DNA of 64,000 bases from JANMGV01 sp037440405. GTDB taxonomy: Bacteria > Planctomycetota > Planctomycetia > Pirellulales > Pirellulaceae. The DNA is taken from positions 62,001 through 126,000 of the forward strand of contig JBBIUE010000002.1 in NCBI GenBank assembly GCA_037440405.1, written 5' to 3'. The position numbers and the translations under genes are program-made. The notes beneath the pieces are model-generated. The model saw nothing but the letters and a program-made list of their open reading frames with translations, was not told where the DNA came from and did no database searches. Of this stretch, positions 56,998 through 64,000 are shown piece after piece (the stretch's first letter is position 1; each line of letters begins with the position of its first letter).

Positions 56998-57501
56998 ATG
57001 GTTTCGACTAGTGACGATCAGCCACTCATGACTTCACATCCATCACCCACACTCTCTCGAAAGACGCTGACGGTCGTGTTGATCTCCCTGGTCACGGTGC
57101 CATTTGCATTCGTCATCAGCATGGTGTACTTTCTGAAAGCTGACCCGGAACCGAGAATTGATGCGGGTATTCGAATCGAGACAACCGTATGGACTCCGGA
57201 GGATGACCGAGAAAATGACAAGACGAGATTGATGACTTGTATGGTCGTGACGAACAACTCAAAAGATCCTTGGCGCAACGTAACTCTGGGGATCAACAAA
57301 CAATTTTTTTATTCGAGCCGACGCCCCCTTTTGCCAGGAGAATCTGTCACGGTTCCCCTATCCTTTTTTGTGACGAAAGGAGGCACCGTCCCATTTCGAC
57401 CGGCAACGCAGAAGGTGAAGAAAGTAACTGTTTTCGCCCAGATTCCATCCGGCGACCGAGGCGTCTTCGAGTCGGAATGGACTGAGTCCTCTGCAAATTA
57501 G
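56998..57501 (+). CDS. Single-pass membrane protein of unknown function
   Basis: 167 aa. A short cytosolic head is followed by one hydrophobic helix (LTVVLISLVTVPFAFVISMVYFL), then an extracytoplasmic beta-rich part (TRLMTCMVVTNNSKDPWRNV, LGINKQFFYSSRRPLLPGESV, VPLSFFVTKGG) resembling an immunoglobulin-like fold. I know of no function. It lies 32 bp after carB on the same strand and may be co-transcribed. No catalytic motif is visible. Confidence 0.65.
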   Translation: MVSTSDDQPLMTSHPSPTLSRKTLTVVLISLVTVPFAFVISMVYFLKADPEPRIDAGIRIETTVWTPEDDRENDKTRLMTCMVVTNNSKDPWRNVTLGINKQFFYSSRRPLLPGESVTVPLSFFVTKGGTVPFRPATQKVKKVTVFAQIPSGDRGVFESEWTESSAN

Positions 57502-57563
57502 ACATGCCCACCGTTCGACTCGAATGGATCAACGTGCAAGCTGCACCGATCTGACCTCCGGTT

Positions 57564-57956
57564 TTAGCCGACTGCCTTTCGGTTCTCCATGCCGAAGGCC
57601 AATTCAAAGATCCGCGCATCACGCAATCCAAGCGCAACCCACACGAGAACGCCAAAGATGATTGGCATGAAGAATGGGTCGCCGACTCGAACGTGCGCTG
57701 CCGTGGCTCCACCAAGGTAAGCGCTCAGTAGAATGGCGCCGAGAAAAGCGGTCCGAGGGATGAGAAACAACAAAGCGACAACGACCTCGACGACGCCGAC
57801 TTTGAACATCAATTCAATGGACCATCCCAATTTGCCGAACATCTCCTCTTTGCCTTGAAAATCAAGAAACTTACCACCGGCGCTGGCAATACAAAGGAAC
57901 GCTGCGATCAGCCCGCTCAGTATCCAACCCGCCAGTTGCAACTTTTGCCGCTTCAT
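57564..57956 (-). CDS. DoxX-like membrane protein
   Basis: 130 aa with four predicted membrane helices. Pattern of the DoxX/DoxX-like family: GWILSGLIAAFLCIASAGGKF, KVGVVEVVVALLFLIPRTAF, LGAILLSAYLGGATAAHVRV followed by a GVLVWVALGLRD helix. Family members act in membrane redox or quinone-linked processes, but most are uncharacterised. It is convergent with the preceding gene (62 bp) and stands alone. Confidence 0.82.
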   Translation of the reverse strand: MKRQKLQLAGWILSGLIAAFLCIASAGGKFLDFQGKEEMFGKLGWSIELMFKVGVVEVVVALLFLIPRTAFLGAILLSAYLGGATAAHVRVGDPFFMPIIFGVLVWVALGLRDARIFELAFGMENRKAVG

Positions 57957-58084
57957 TTCTCGATCCCTTTTGATAAGAAACTTCGGAATCTAAGCATCCA
58001 GAACCAAAGATTAACATTTCTCGGTCCAATGAAACAGGGTGACCGGAAATCACCCTGGGCAACCCGGGCCACGCGACCAAGAAT

Positions 58085-59443
58085 TCAGTTCATGTCTGCG
58101 TCGGAGAGCTGCATTTCCACTTGATCGGCCTGCCAAGCGATGGCGGCGATGTTGCGGGCAAGTTCGAGAGGGTCTGTCGTATCGGCAAGGAGATTGGCCC
58201 GCAGTGTCAGGAATTCCATCTCGCTTTGGCGGACAACCGCGAACGCACCGTAGAGAAGTTGGTCATTGTAACGCAATAAAGTTGCCGCCGAACTGGGCTC
58301 GAATGGACCACATACGGAGCTGATGGCGATCAATGCATGCCCATCATTGTCCGTGCGTCCGAAATCGAGTGTGATGCGTTGGCGTCGGGTTGCTGCGAGG
58401 GGCACGATCAAAATCATCCGCTCGGCATCTTGAGCGTCGATCGTCCAGCCGGATTGTTTCGCCAATTGTTCAACCGACGCTCGAGGATTCAAGGGAGCAG
58501 GGAGTGATTTGAGTTGGCTGAAATCGAGGCCGGGATTGCCGCCCATGGCTCCAAAGCCAGCTCCACCACTTGCCCCACCGGCACCAGCTGCAATCGCCCC
58601 TCCAGAGGATACGGGCGTCTGATTGACAGCTTGGGCGATCATGCCGGGAAGCATCATTCCCATACCGAAGCCTACTCCGGTCGCAGCTCCTGAATTATTT
58701 CCGATCCCCTCCAGCCCTTTGGCAGCTTGATAGACCGTAAATGATCGTAAATCCCCCAGCGCGGACATGCTGCTACGTGCATCGATGGCCTTTTGCACTT
58801 CCTCGGGTGGCGAAATATTCGAGATGATGAATTGGTTCAGCTCCAACCCAAATTTGGCGAATTCTTCAGACAGTTTTAGCCGCGCTGCACTCGATAGCTC
58901 ATCAAAGCGCGCCGGAAGATCGAGTAAGGGAATGCCTGCAGTTGCAAGCAAATCGGTCAGCCCCGAAACGATGATGTCTTTGAGATAAGTGGAAATCTCC
59001 TCCGTTGTAAACTTACCCTGTGTGCCGACAAGTGTATTCAGAAGCAACTCCGAATCGACAACCCGAAAGGCAAATTTTCCAAAACCCCGTAAGCGGACAA
59101 CGCCGAAGTCTTTGTCACGAACCGTGATCGGCTGACGCGTTCCCCAACGCTGATCAGCGAACCATTGCTTGCCGATGAAGTAAACACACGCCTGAAACGG
59201 AGACTTTTCCCAGGGGATGGTGAGGATCTTGGTAAGAATAGGCACGTTCGCAGTGGTCAAGGTATAACGACCTGGACCAAAGCGATCCATGGCTCGACCA
59301 TCACGAAAAAAAATGGCTTCCTGGTTCTGCTGGACAATGAGCTGAGCACCATACTGAATGGCAGCGGTACCATGCTGCGGTATGCGGGCCACAATGTGTT
59401 GGTTACTGTTGTCGACATAGTCTATTACTTCGAGTCGAAACAC
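58085..59443 (-). CDS. SPFH-domain protein (YdjI-like) with C-terminal YbjN-like domain
   Basis: 452 aa, GTG start with AGGA 8 nt upstream. The N-terminal 240 residues are an SPFH/prohibitin-type domain of the YdjI 'virion core' class: IPQHGTAAIQYGAQLIVQQNQEA, FGPGRYTL, VRLRGFGKFAFRVVDSEL and GLELNQFIISNISPPEEVQKAID. A Gly/Ala/Met-rich linker (about 245-310; GFGMGMMLPGMIAQ, GAGGASGGAGFG) follows. The C-terminal 130 residues (LAKQSGWTIDAQDAERMIL, LLRYNDQLLYGAFAVV, LTLRANLLADTTDPLEL) look like a YbjN/secretion-chaperone fold; that is inference. SPFH proteins form membrane-associated rings in lipid microdomains. Last gene of the FAAL operon. Confidence 0.8.
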   Translation of the reverse strand: MFRLEVIDYVDNSNQHIVARIPQHGTAAIQYGAQLIVQQNQEAIFFRDGRAMDRFGPGRYTLTTANVPILTKILTIPWEKSPFQACVYFIGKQWFADQRWGTRQPITVRDKDFGVVRLRGFGKFAFRVVDSELLLNTLVGTQGKFTTEEISTYLKDIIVSGLTDLLATAGIPLLDLPARFDELSSAARLKLSEEFAKFGLELNQFIISNISPPEEVQKAIDARSSMSALGDLRSFTVYQAAKGLEGIGNNSGAATGVGFGMGMMLPGMIAQAVNQTPVSSGGAIAAGAGGASGGAGFGAMGGNPGLDFSQLKSLPAPLNPRASVEQLAKQSGWTIDAQDAERMILIVPLAATRRQRITLDFGRTDNDGHALIAISSVCGPFEPSSAATLLRYNDQLLYGAFAVVRQSEMEFLTLRANLLADTTDPLELARNIAAIAWQADQVEMQLSDADMN

Positions 59444-59499
59444 AAGCGTATTCCTTGTTGCAGAGTTCGAGGATCAAAACGCCACCGGAGCGATGGATG

Positions 59500-59982
59500 T
59501 TATTGAGCTTCTTCCAAAGTCGATTTGCGTCGATCGATGCGTTGGGATAAGAGTTCGAGGAGCTCGCGTACGCCTTTCCAGTCGGGCAAATCTGCTGGCC
59601 TGTTGCCGAGTGACTCCTGGATTCGATCGACCAGTCCGATCATATCGGAATCCATTTCAGCGATTTTCTCAAGGAGGGGAACATCGACTTTCCTCGAATC
59701 GAACCAGGATGCGTACCCTTCGACTGCGGACCGAACGCGACTCTGTTGCCGCTCGATCTCATGACGAATACCTTCCGCTTCATGCACTGCCTCAAGCTTC
59801 CCAGCATTGACCCAGGGCCTTGCCATGGCCTCGATTTGTGATTTGCATTCTTGCAGTCGCTTGGCAAGATAATCGCGAGTCAGGCGATCATCCTCTCGTC
59901 TTTTTTCCAATTGAGCGTAACCGCTGAAACCAGGAATCCATTCCTTCAATCGTTCTGTAAATCGACTTGACGTGTTACCCAT
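59500..59982 (-). CDS. Coiled-coil protein preceding the SPFH gene, unknown
   Basis: 160 aa, soluble and strongly helical. The head WIPGFSGYAQLEKRREDDRL is followed by TRDYLAKRLQECKSQIE and long amphipathic helices. Start ATG 59982 has AGGAG 10 nt upstream; an earlier ATG at 60012 abuts the stop of the preceding gene (TGAATG). It lies 56 bp before the SPFH gene and 30 bp after the FAAL fusion gene, so it is probably a partner of the SPFH protein. I do not recognise a named family. Confidence 0.7.
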   Translation of the reverse strand: MGNTSSRFTERLKEWIPGFSGYAQLEKRREDDRLTRDYLAKRLQECKSQIEAMARPWVNAGKLEAVHEAEGIRHEIERQQSRVRSAVEGYASWFDSRKVDVPLLEKIAEMDSDMIGLVDRIQESLGNRPADLPDWKGVRELLELLSQRIDRRKSTLEEAQ

Positions 59983-60012
59983 CGACGAGTCCATCTCCTG
60001 AATTCGTTGCAT

Positions 60013-63000
60013 TCAGCTTGAATGTGTTGGCGATACATTGATTTGAGGGTTAACCATTCGAGGACGTTGCACAGTCCTGAATAACTCCGGAGCGATCTTC
60101 CGCAAGTGTTCGGCAGTCTTCTCGACCGCTTGCATGATTTGCTCTTCAGAATGGGTGCAGTTGATGAAGAATCGCAACCTAGCTGCCGACTCTTCAACAG
60201 CAGGGTAGAGAATCGGTAAGACATTGATTCCTGACTCGAACAAGCGATGGGAAAGCTGCAGCGCGTGCATGGAGTTGCCAGTAATCACCGGTATCACCGG
60301 AGTATCATGGCTGTGTCCCGTGTTGAGTCCGCGTCGTTGAGCCTCCCTCAGAAACAATGCCGACATTTCATGCAATCGCTGAACTCGTTCGGGCTCCTGC
60401 GCCAGGACTTCGAACGATTGGAGCGCGGCGGCCGTGTTCGTTGGGGACAGGCCAACGCTGAAGACGAATCCAGGAGCGGTGTATTTAAGATACTCGACCA
60501 TACTCTTGCATCCGGCGATATAGCCACCGCAGGAGCCGAAGGACTTGCTGAGCGTTCCCATCCAGATATCGACTTGCTGAGTGTTGACATCGAAATGCTC
60601 GCCGATTCCGCGACCAGTCGGGCCCATGGTACCCATCGAATGCGCCTCGTCAACCATTAACCAGCACTTGTGTTTGTTTTTCACTTCAATGAATCTTGGC
60701 AAGTCGGGATAGTCACCGTCCATGCTGTAGACACCTTCAATCACCACGAGAGTACGGCGATACTTGCGGCGAAGTTCAGTCAGGGCTTCGTCCAATGCTT
60801 GCCAATCGTTATGTGCAAACGGTCGTCTCCGTGCACCACTGAGAATCGCACCTTGCATGATACTGTTGTGTGAAAGAGCATCATGCAGGATCAAGTCCCC
60901 TGGCCCTACTAAATGCCCGATGACCGTCTCATTCGTCGCGTGGCCGCCTACCATCACAATTGAATCCTCGACGCCGATCCACTTGGAGATCGTCGTTTCG
61001 AGTTGCCGATGAATCTCTTTTTCGCCGGAGACCAAACGCGATGCGGAGACGCTCGTCCCATATTTCCGGACAGCCTCAACGACCGCCTCCGACACTTCCG
61101 GGTCGCCGCTCATTCCAAGATAGTTGTAACTGGCGAAGCTAATCATCGTTCGACCATTGATCTTGGTCGTATCGCGGGTGACACCCTGATGCGCGGCGAA
61201 ATACGGATTCGGCAGCCCGCTCATTTCGAACTGCAACATCGTTTGTTTCAGCCGACGATACTCAGGCAAGCAATCGAAATCGTAATCCTCGGGGCCGATG
61301 TTTCGTTCAATCTCTTCAGGTTGGGTCAGGCTGAGAACCGGAGTCGTTCGGATGCGATCCTTGCCGAAATGCGTTTCAATGGCCTCAGCAACTTCGCGAA
61401 CTGTTTCAATGTCTTGCAGGACTTCTTCGGGGAAGCGTCCTCCGAAGGTTCCTTCAAGAATGTGCGAAATCTGAAGTCGCTCAAGGCTATCCAAGCCTAA
61501 GTCGAGGACGATATTCGTGTCGAGATCGACGATTTTGGCTCGCTCCTGAGCGACGGCTCGCACAGCTTTCGTAACGAGATCGACGATTTCAGGAGCGGGA
61601 TCGCGAGTCTTCTTACCCAGTACCGGCGTGTGCTTGATACCGGGCTCCTTTCTATCGAAAACGGCAGCCGCGATCATCGGCGCCTGCTCGTAAATCCCCT
61701 CTTGCCAGCTTTCCCACTTCGCGATGATTTTGAGATTGCCTTCGAGGTAGTCTCTCAAACATGCGTGTCGTTGAATCTTTCCACTGGAGGTTTTCGGTAA
61801 TGAGCCGAACCGCACCAAATAGACTGCGTCTGGTGGCAACTCGTGGACTTGCGTCACGCTACGACGAATGGTGTGAATGACAGGCTCCCAGTCGTCTTCC
61901 AAGCTTCGTTGGACTTCAACGGCAATGACCAGCTTATCCCGTCCGGTCGTGGAATCTGCGAAGGCAGCTGCGGCACTCGAAGGAATCGATTCGTGACACT
62001 CTTCCACCGTTTGTTCAATGTCCTGAGGATAACGATTCACCCCGCGGACGATAATCAAGTCCTTGATGCGTCCCGCAATGAATAATTGATCACCGTCAAA
62101 GAACCCGAGATCTCCGGTCCGCAAGAACGGACCACGACCGTCGCTGAGCTTCGCTCCAAACGTGACGGCGTTTTCTTCATGCTTTTCCCAATAGCCAAGT
62201 CCCACGCTCGGGCTTTGCACCCAAACTTCACCGATTCCCCCCTCGGCAACCTCTTCAAATGAATCTGGATCAACAATGAGGACTCGCTCGCTCGGCAGCA
62301 CTCGGCCGCAGCCCACCATCGCGCGTGCCTCGATGTCGTCGTCGGGAATGGGAACAACGGAACGTCCGTCGAGTTGTCGAGAATCATAACTGCAGATGAT
62401 GGGAGGCATCCTGGCAGGTCCCCCAGTAACAATCAAGGTCGTTTCCGCCATGCCGTAGCATGGGAAATGTGCAGAATGGGAGAATCCAACTCGGCGGAAT
62501 TTTTCCGAGAACTGTTCGAGCGTCGAGGCGCGAACAGGTTCGGCCCCGTTGAAGGCTACCTCCCAACTGGACAAGTCCAGCCCTTCCATTTCTTCGTCGG
62601 TAACCTTATCGACGCAAAGCTGATAAGCGAAGTTCGGTGCACCAGACGTCGTCACTTTGTGAGCCGAAATGGTACGTAACCATCGAACTGGCTTTTGCAG
62701 GAACGACATCGGGCTCATCAGAATACAACGGCGGCCGATGTACATCGGATTGAGAATTCCACCAATCAGCCCCATATCGTGGTAGGCAGGAAGCCAGCTA
62801 CATCCGATGACGCCACGATTGTGCTCGAACGCAATCGTGATCAATTCGGCATTGCGAACTAAATTCGCATGGGTCAGCATGACACCTTTTGGGCGGCCTG
62901 TGGACCCCGAAGTGTACTGAAGCACCGCCAATGAATCGGTTGCAATTGGAACCGGCTGGAAGGAATCGGCCTTCGCTAAGTCGACCGAGTCGGTACAAAG

Positions 63001-63447
63001 CAACTGCATTTTGCCCACGCGAAGGGGAAGTTCCTCGCTCTCGATCAAAGATCGGCTACCCTCGACGGACAACAAAAATGCAGCGCCACAATCCTCCGCG
63101 ATGCTGGCAACACGAGAGCCCTTACGATTACGTTTGGGGGGAAAGGCGGGAACCGCCACGCATCCAGCGTAAAGACATCCCAGGAAACCAACGACGAATT
63201 CCAAGCCAGGCGGAAACATCAGGATTCCACGAGCCCCAGGCTCAGCAATGCGATGAATCTCCGCCGCAACAGCGCGAGCCCGTCGGTCCAGTTCGGCGTA
63301 CGTTAAGGTGTCATCCAAGTCCCCTTCGCCGTCGGTGAAACAAAGGGCTAAGTCATTCGGAAGCTCGCTTTTCCAGTACTGGATAACATCGACAAAACTG
63401 GCGCGAGGAGGTTGATATGGGGCCAAAAAACGAGTTACATCAAGCAC
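60013..63447 (-). CDS. Fused fatty acyl-AMP ligase, acyl carrier protein and alpha-oxoamine synthase
   Basis: About 1144 aa. Domain 1 (about 1-590) is an adenylating enzyme of the FAAL type: LQYTSGSTGRPKGVMLTH, SWLPAYHDMGLIGG, FPCYGMAETTL, LRTGDLGFFDGDQLFIAGR and KTSSGKIQRHACL. Domain 2 (about 610-710) is a carrier protein with Ser654 in LDLGLDSLERLQ. Domain 3 (about 730-1110) is a PLP-dependent alpha-oxoamine synthase: SFASYNYLGMSGDPEV, ASRLVSGEKEIHRQLE, IEGVYSMDGDYPDLP, VDEAHSMGTMGPTGRG and the PLP lysine K968 in TLSKSFGSCGG. Expected reaction: activate a fatty acid, load the carrier, and condense it with an amino acid to a long-chain aminoketone. GTG 63447 has GAGG 6 nt upstream; a TTG at 63471 is possible. 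First gene of the operon. Confidence 0.9.
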   Translation of the reverse strand: MLDVTRFLAPYQPPRASFVDVIQYWKSELPNDLALCFTDGEGDLDDTLTYAELDRRARAVAAEIHRIAEPGARGILMFPPGLEFVVGFLGCLYAGCVAVPAFPPKRNRKGSRVASIAEDCGAAFLLSVEGSRSLIESEELPLRVGKMQLLCTDSVDLAKADSFQPVPIATDSLAVLQYTSGSTGRPKGVMLTHANLVRNAELITIAFEHNRGVIGCSWLPAYHDMGLIGGILNPMYIGRRCILMSPMSFLQKPVRWLRTISAHKVTTSGAPNFAYQLCVDKVTDEEMEGLDLSSWEVAFNGAEPVRASTLEQFSEKFRRVGFSHSAHFPCYGMAETTLIVTGGPARMPPIICSYDSRQLDGRSVVPIPDDDIEARAMVGCGRVLPSERVLIVDPDSFEEVAEGGIGEVWVQSPSVGLGYWEKHEENAVTFGAKLSDGRGPFLRTGDLGFFDGDQLFIAGRIKDLIIVRGVNRYPQDIEQTVEECHESIPSSAAAAFADSTTGRDKLVIAVEVQRSLEDDWEPVIHTIRRSVTQVHELPPDAVYLVRFGSLPKTSSGKIQRHACLRDYLEGNLKIIAKWESWQEGIYEQAPMIAAAVFDRKEPGIKHTPVLGKKTRDPAPEIVDLVTKAVRAVAQERAKIVDLDTNIVLDLGLDSLERLQISHILEGTFGGRFPEEVLQDIETVREVAEAIETHFGKDRIRTTPVLSLTQPEEIERNIGPEDYDFDCLPEYRRLKQTMLQFEMSGLPNPYFAAHQGVTRDTTKINGRTMISFASYNYLGMSGDPEVSEAVVEAVRKYGTSVSASRLVSGEKEIHRQLETTISKWIGVEDSIVMVGGHATNETVIGHLVGPGDLILHDALSHNSIMQGAILSGARRRPFAHNDWQALDEALTELRRKYRRTLVVIEGVYSMDGDYPDLPRFIEVKNKHKCWLMVDEAHSMGTMGPTGRGIGEHFDVNTQQVDIWMGTLSKSFGSCGGYIAGCKSMVEYLKYTAPGFVFSVGLSPTNTAAALQSFEVLAQEPERVQRLHEMSALFLREAQRRGLNTGHSHDTPVIPVITGNSMHALQLSHRLFESGINVLPILYPAVEESAARLRFFINCTHSEEQIMQAVEKTAEHLRKIAPELFRTVQRPRMVNPQINVSPTHSS

Positions 63448-64000
63448 AACAGTCCTCAGGGATGCGGCCAATCGGGCGAGAAACAGTCCAGTTTAATGAA
63501 CCTATCGTCGCTTTAACTACACACTCTGCATTCACGTTTGTCAGAACGTAATCGTTCTCCATGACAACCTTTATTGACACTTCGACGGCTCTACCGAACT
63601 CAACCAGCAACGATAGCGATCTTCTCCATCGGATTAGGCAACATTGAACGCGGAATAACTTATGCAAGTTAACAGAAAACCTGCGAGAGTACAGTGACAA
63701 AAGTTTCCAATCGCTCCTATTTTGCTATCTATCCCCAAAGGTTGCAATTCCCTTCTGGCTGTCTGGGAACAGGCTTTTTCGTTGCCATTTCGGCCTGATT
63801 CCAACCCATCTGACCGCCTTCTGATGGACATTTTACATGAAGTTGCTCACCGAATTAGGTTGGTTGCGACCGTTTTCAGCTGGCCAACGTTACGGCCCTC
63901 GAAATTCAGTTGCTAATGACACGAAGCAAGCCCGCCATTTGGGCGATTCATCCTTTCCCGACCGATCGTCTAGAAATTTTGAAAGATACTGGGCGATCCA
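63448..64000. other. Upstream region of the FAAL operon
   Basis: 550 bp to the window edge with no convincing gene. It must hold the promoter of the operon; an inverted repeat at 63539-63566 is annotated separately. Confidence 0.5.
63539..63566. promoter_or_regulatory. Inverted repeat upstream of the FAAL operon
   Basis: TGTCA-GAACG-TAAT-CGTTC-TCCA-TGACA: two nested perfect 5-bp arms with a 4-nt one-sided bulge, about 92 bp before the GTG start. It could be a regulator site or a leader hairpin. Confidence 0.3.

Overview
The window looks like chromosome from a planctomycete, most probably of the Pirellulaceae (Rhodopirellula/Blastopirellula-like). This is inferred from gene content, not from a marker search. 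The signals are a DUF1549/DUF1553 protein next to a DUF1501 protein and a WD40 protein, an SHD1-domain exported protein, an RpoC with a long acidic Pro-rich tail, many signal-peptide proteins of unknown function, frequent GTG/TTG starts, and short operons separated by long non-coding gaps. I see no insertion sequence, prophage, CRISPR array, tRNA or rRNA gene.

Layout. 1-7121: the 3' two thirds of rpoB, then complete rpoC, followed by a gap with three strong hairpins. 7590-14467: pepT (-), a PolB-type exonuclease (+), an exported isoaspartyl methyltransferase (-), rplU (-) and a PcrA/Rep-type helicase (+). 14771-17071: a GT4 glycosyltransferase and an overlapping carboxymuconolactone-decarboxylase-like/mobA pair, all on the minus strand. 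17072-18526: a gap of about 770 bp packed with stem-loops, an ECF sigma factor and a strong terminator-like hairpin. 18600-24532: a DUF1444-like protein, an RlmI-type rRNA methyltransferase, an exported SHD1/beta-propeller protein and a two-unit ABC-2 permease. 25321-28679: bioB with an overlapping AEC transporter gene (-), divergent from a PSP1-like protein and tadA (+). 28976-34359: an operon-like run of a thioredoxin-like protein, DUF1549/DUF1553, DUF1501 and WD40 proteins. 34673-37704: a membrane-anchored low-complexity protein, a hydroxyacid dehydrogenase and pdxH.

38202-43614 is a translationally coupled three-gene minus-strand operon: a GAF-like/HlyD protein, an RND/HlyD adaptor and an M50 protease with its own adaptor domain. 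A CPBP protease gene is divergent from it. 44707-46815 holds an exported unknown and a THUMP-like methyltransferase. 47337-51076 is a carbohydrate operon: malQ, a DUF4832-type secreted protein and a polysaccharide deacetylase broken by a frameshift and a stop codon. 51191-57956 holds a DUF1648 protein, an exported MsrA-MsrB fusion, carB, a membrane-anchored unknown and a DoxX protein. 58085-63447 is an operon of a FAAL-ACP-AONS fusion enzyme, a coiled-coil protein and an SPFH protein.

Most novel candidates: (1) the structured region upstream of the ECF sigma gene, with UUCG, GAAA and CUUG tetraloop hairpins, an 11-bp long-range stem and mutually exclusive helices, which looks like an undescribed ncRNA or regulatory leader; (2) the adaptor/adaptor/S2P-protease operon with no transporter gene; (3) the single-polypeptide fatty-acyl-AMP ligase-ACP-aminoketone synthase co-transcribed with an SPFH protein, suggestive of sphingolipid-like chemistry tied to membrane organisation. 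All functional statements rest on motif reading by eye; no search or folding program was run.
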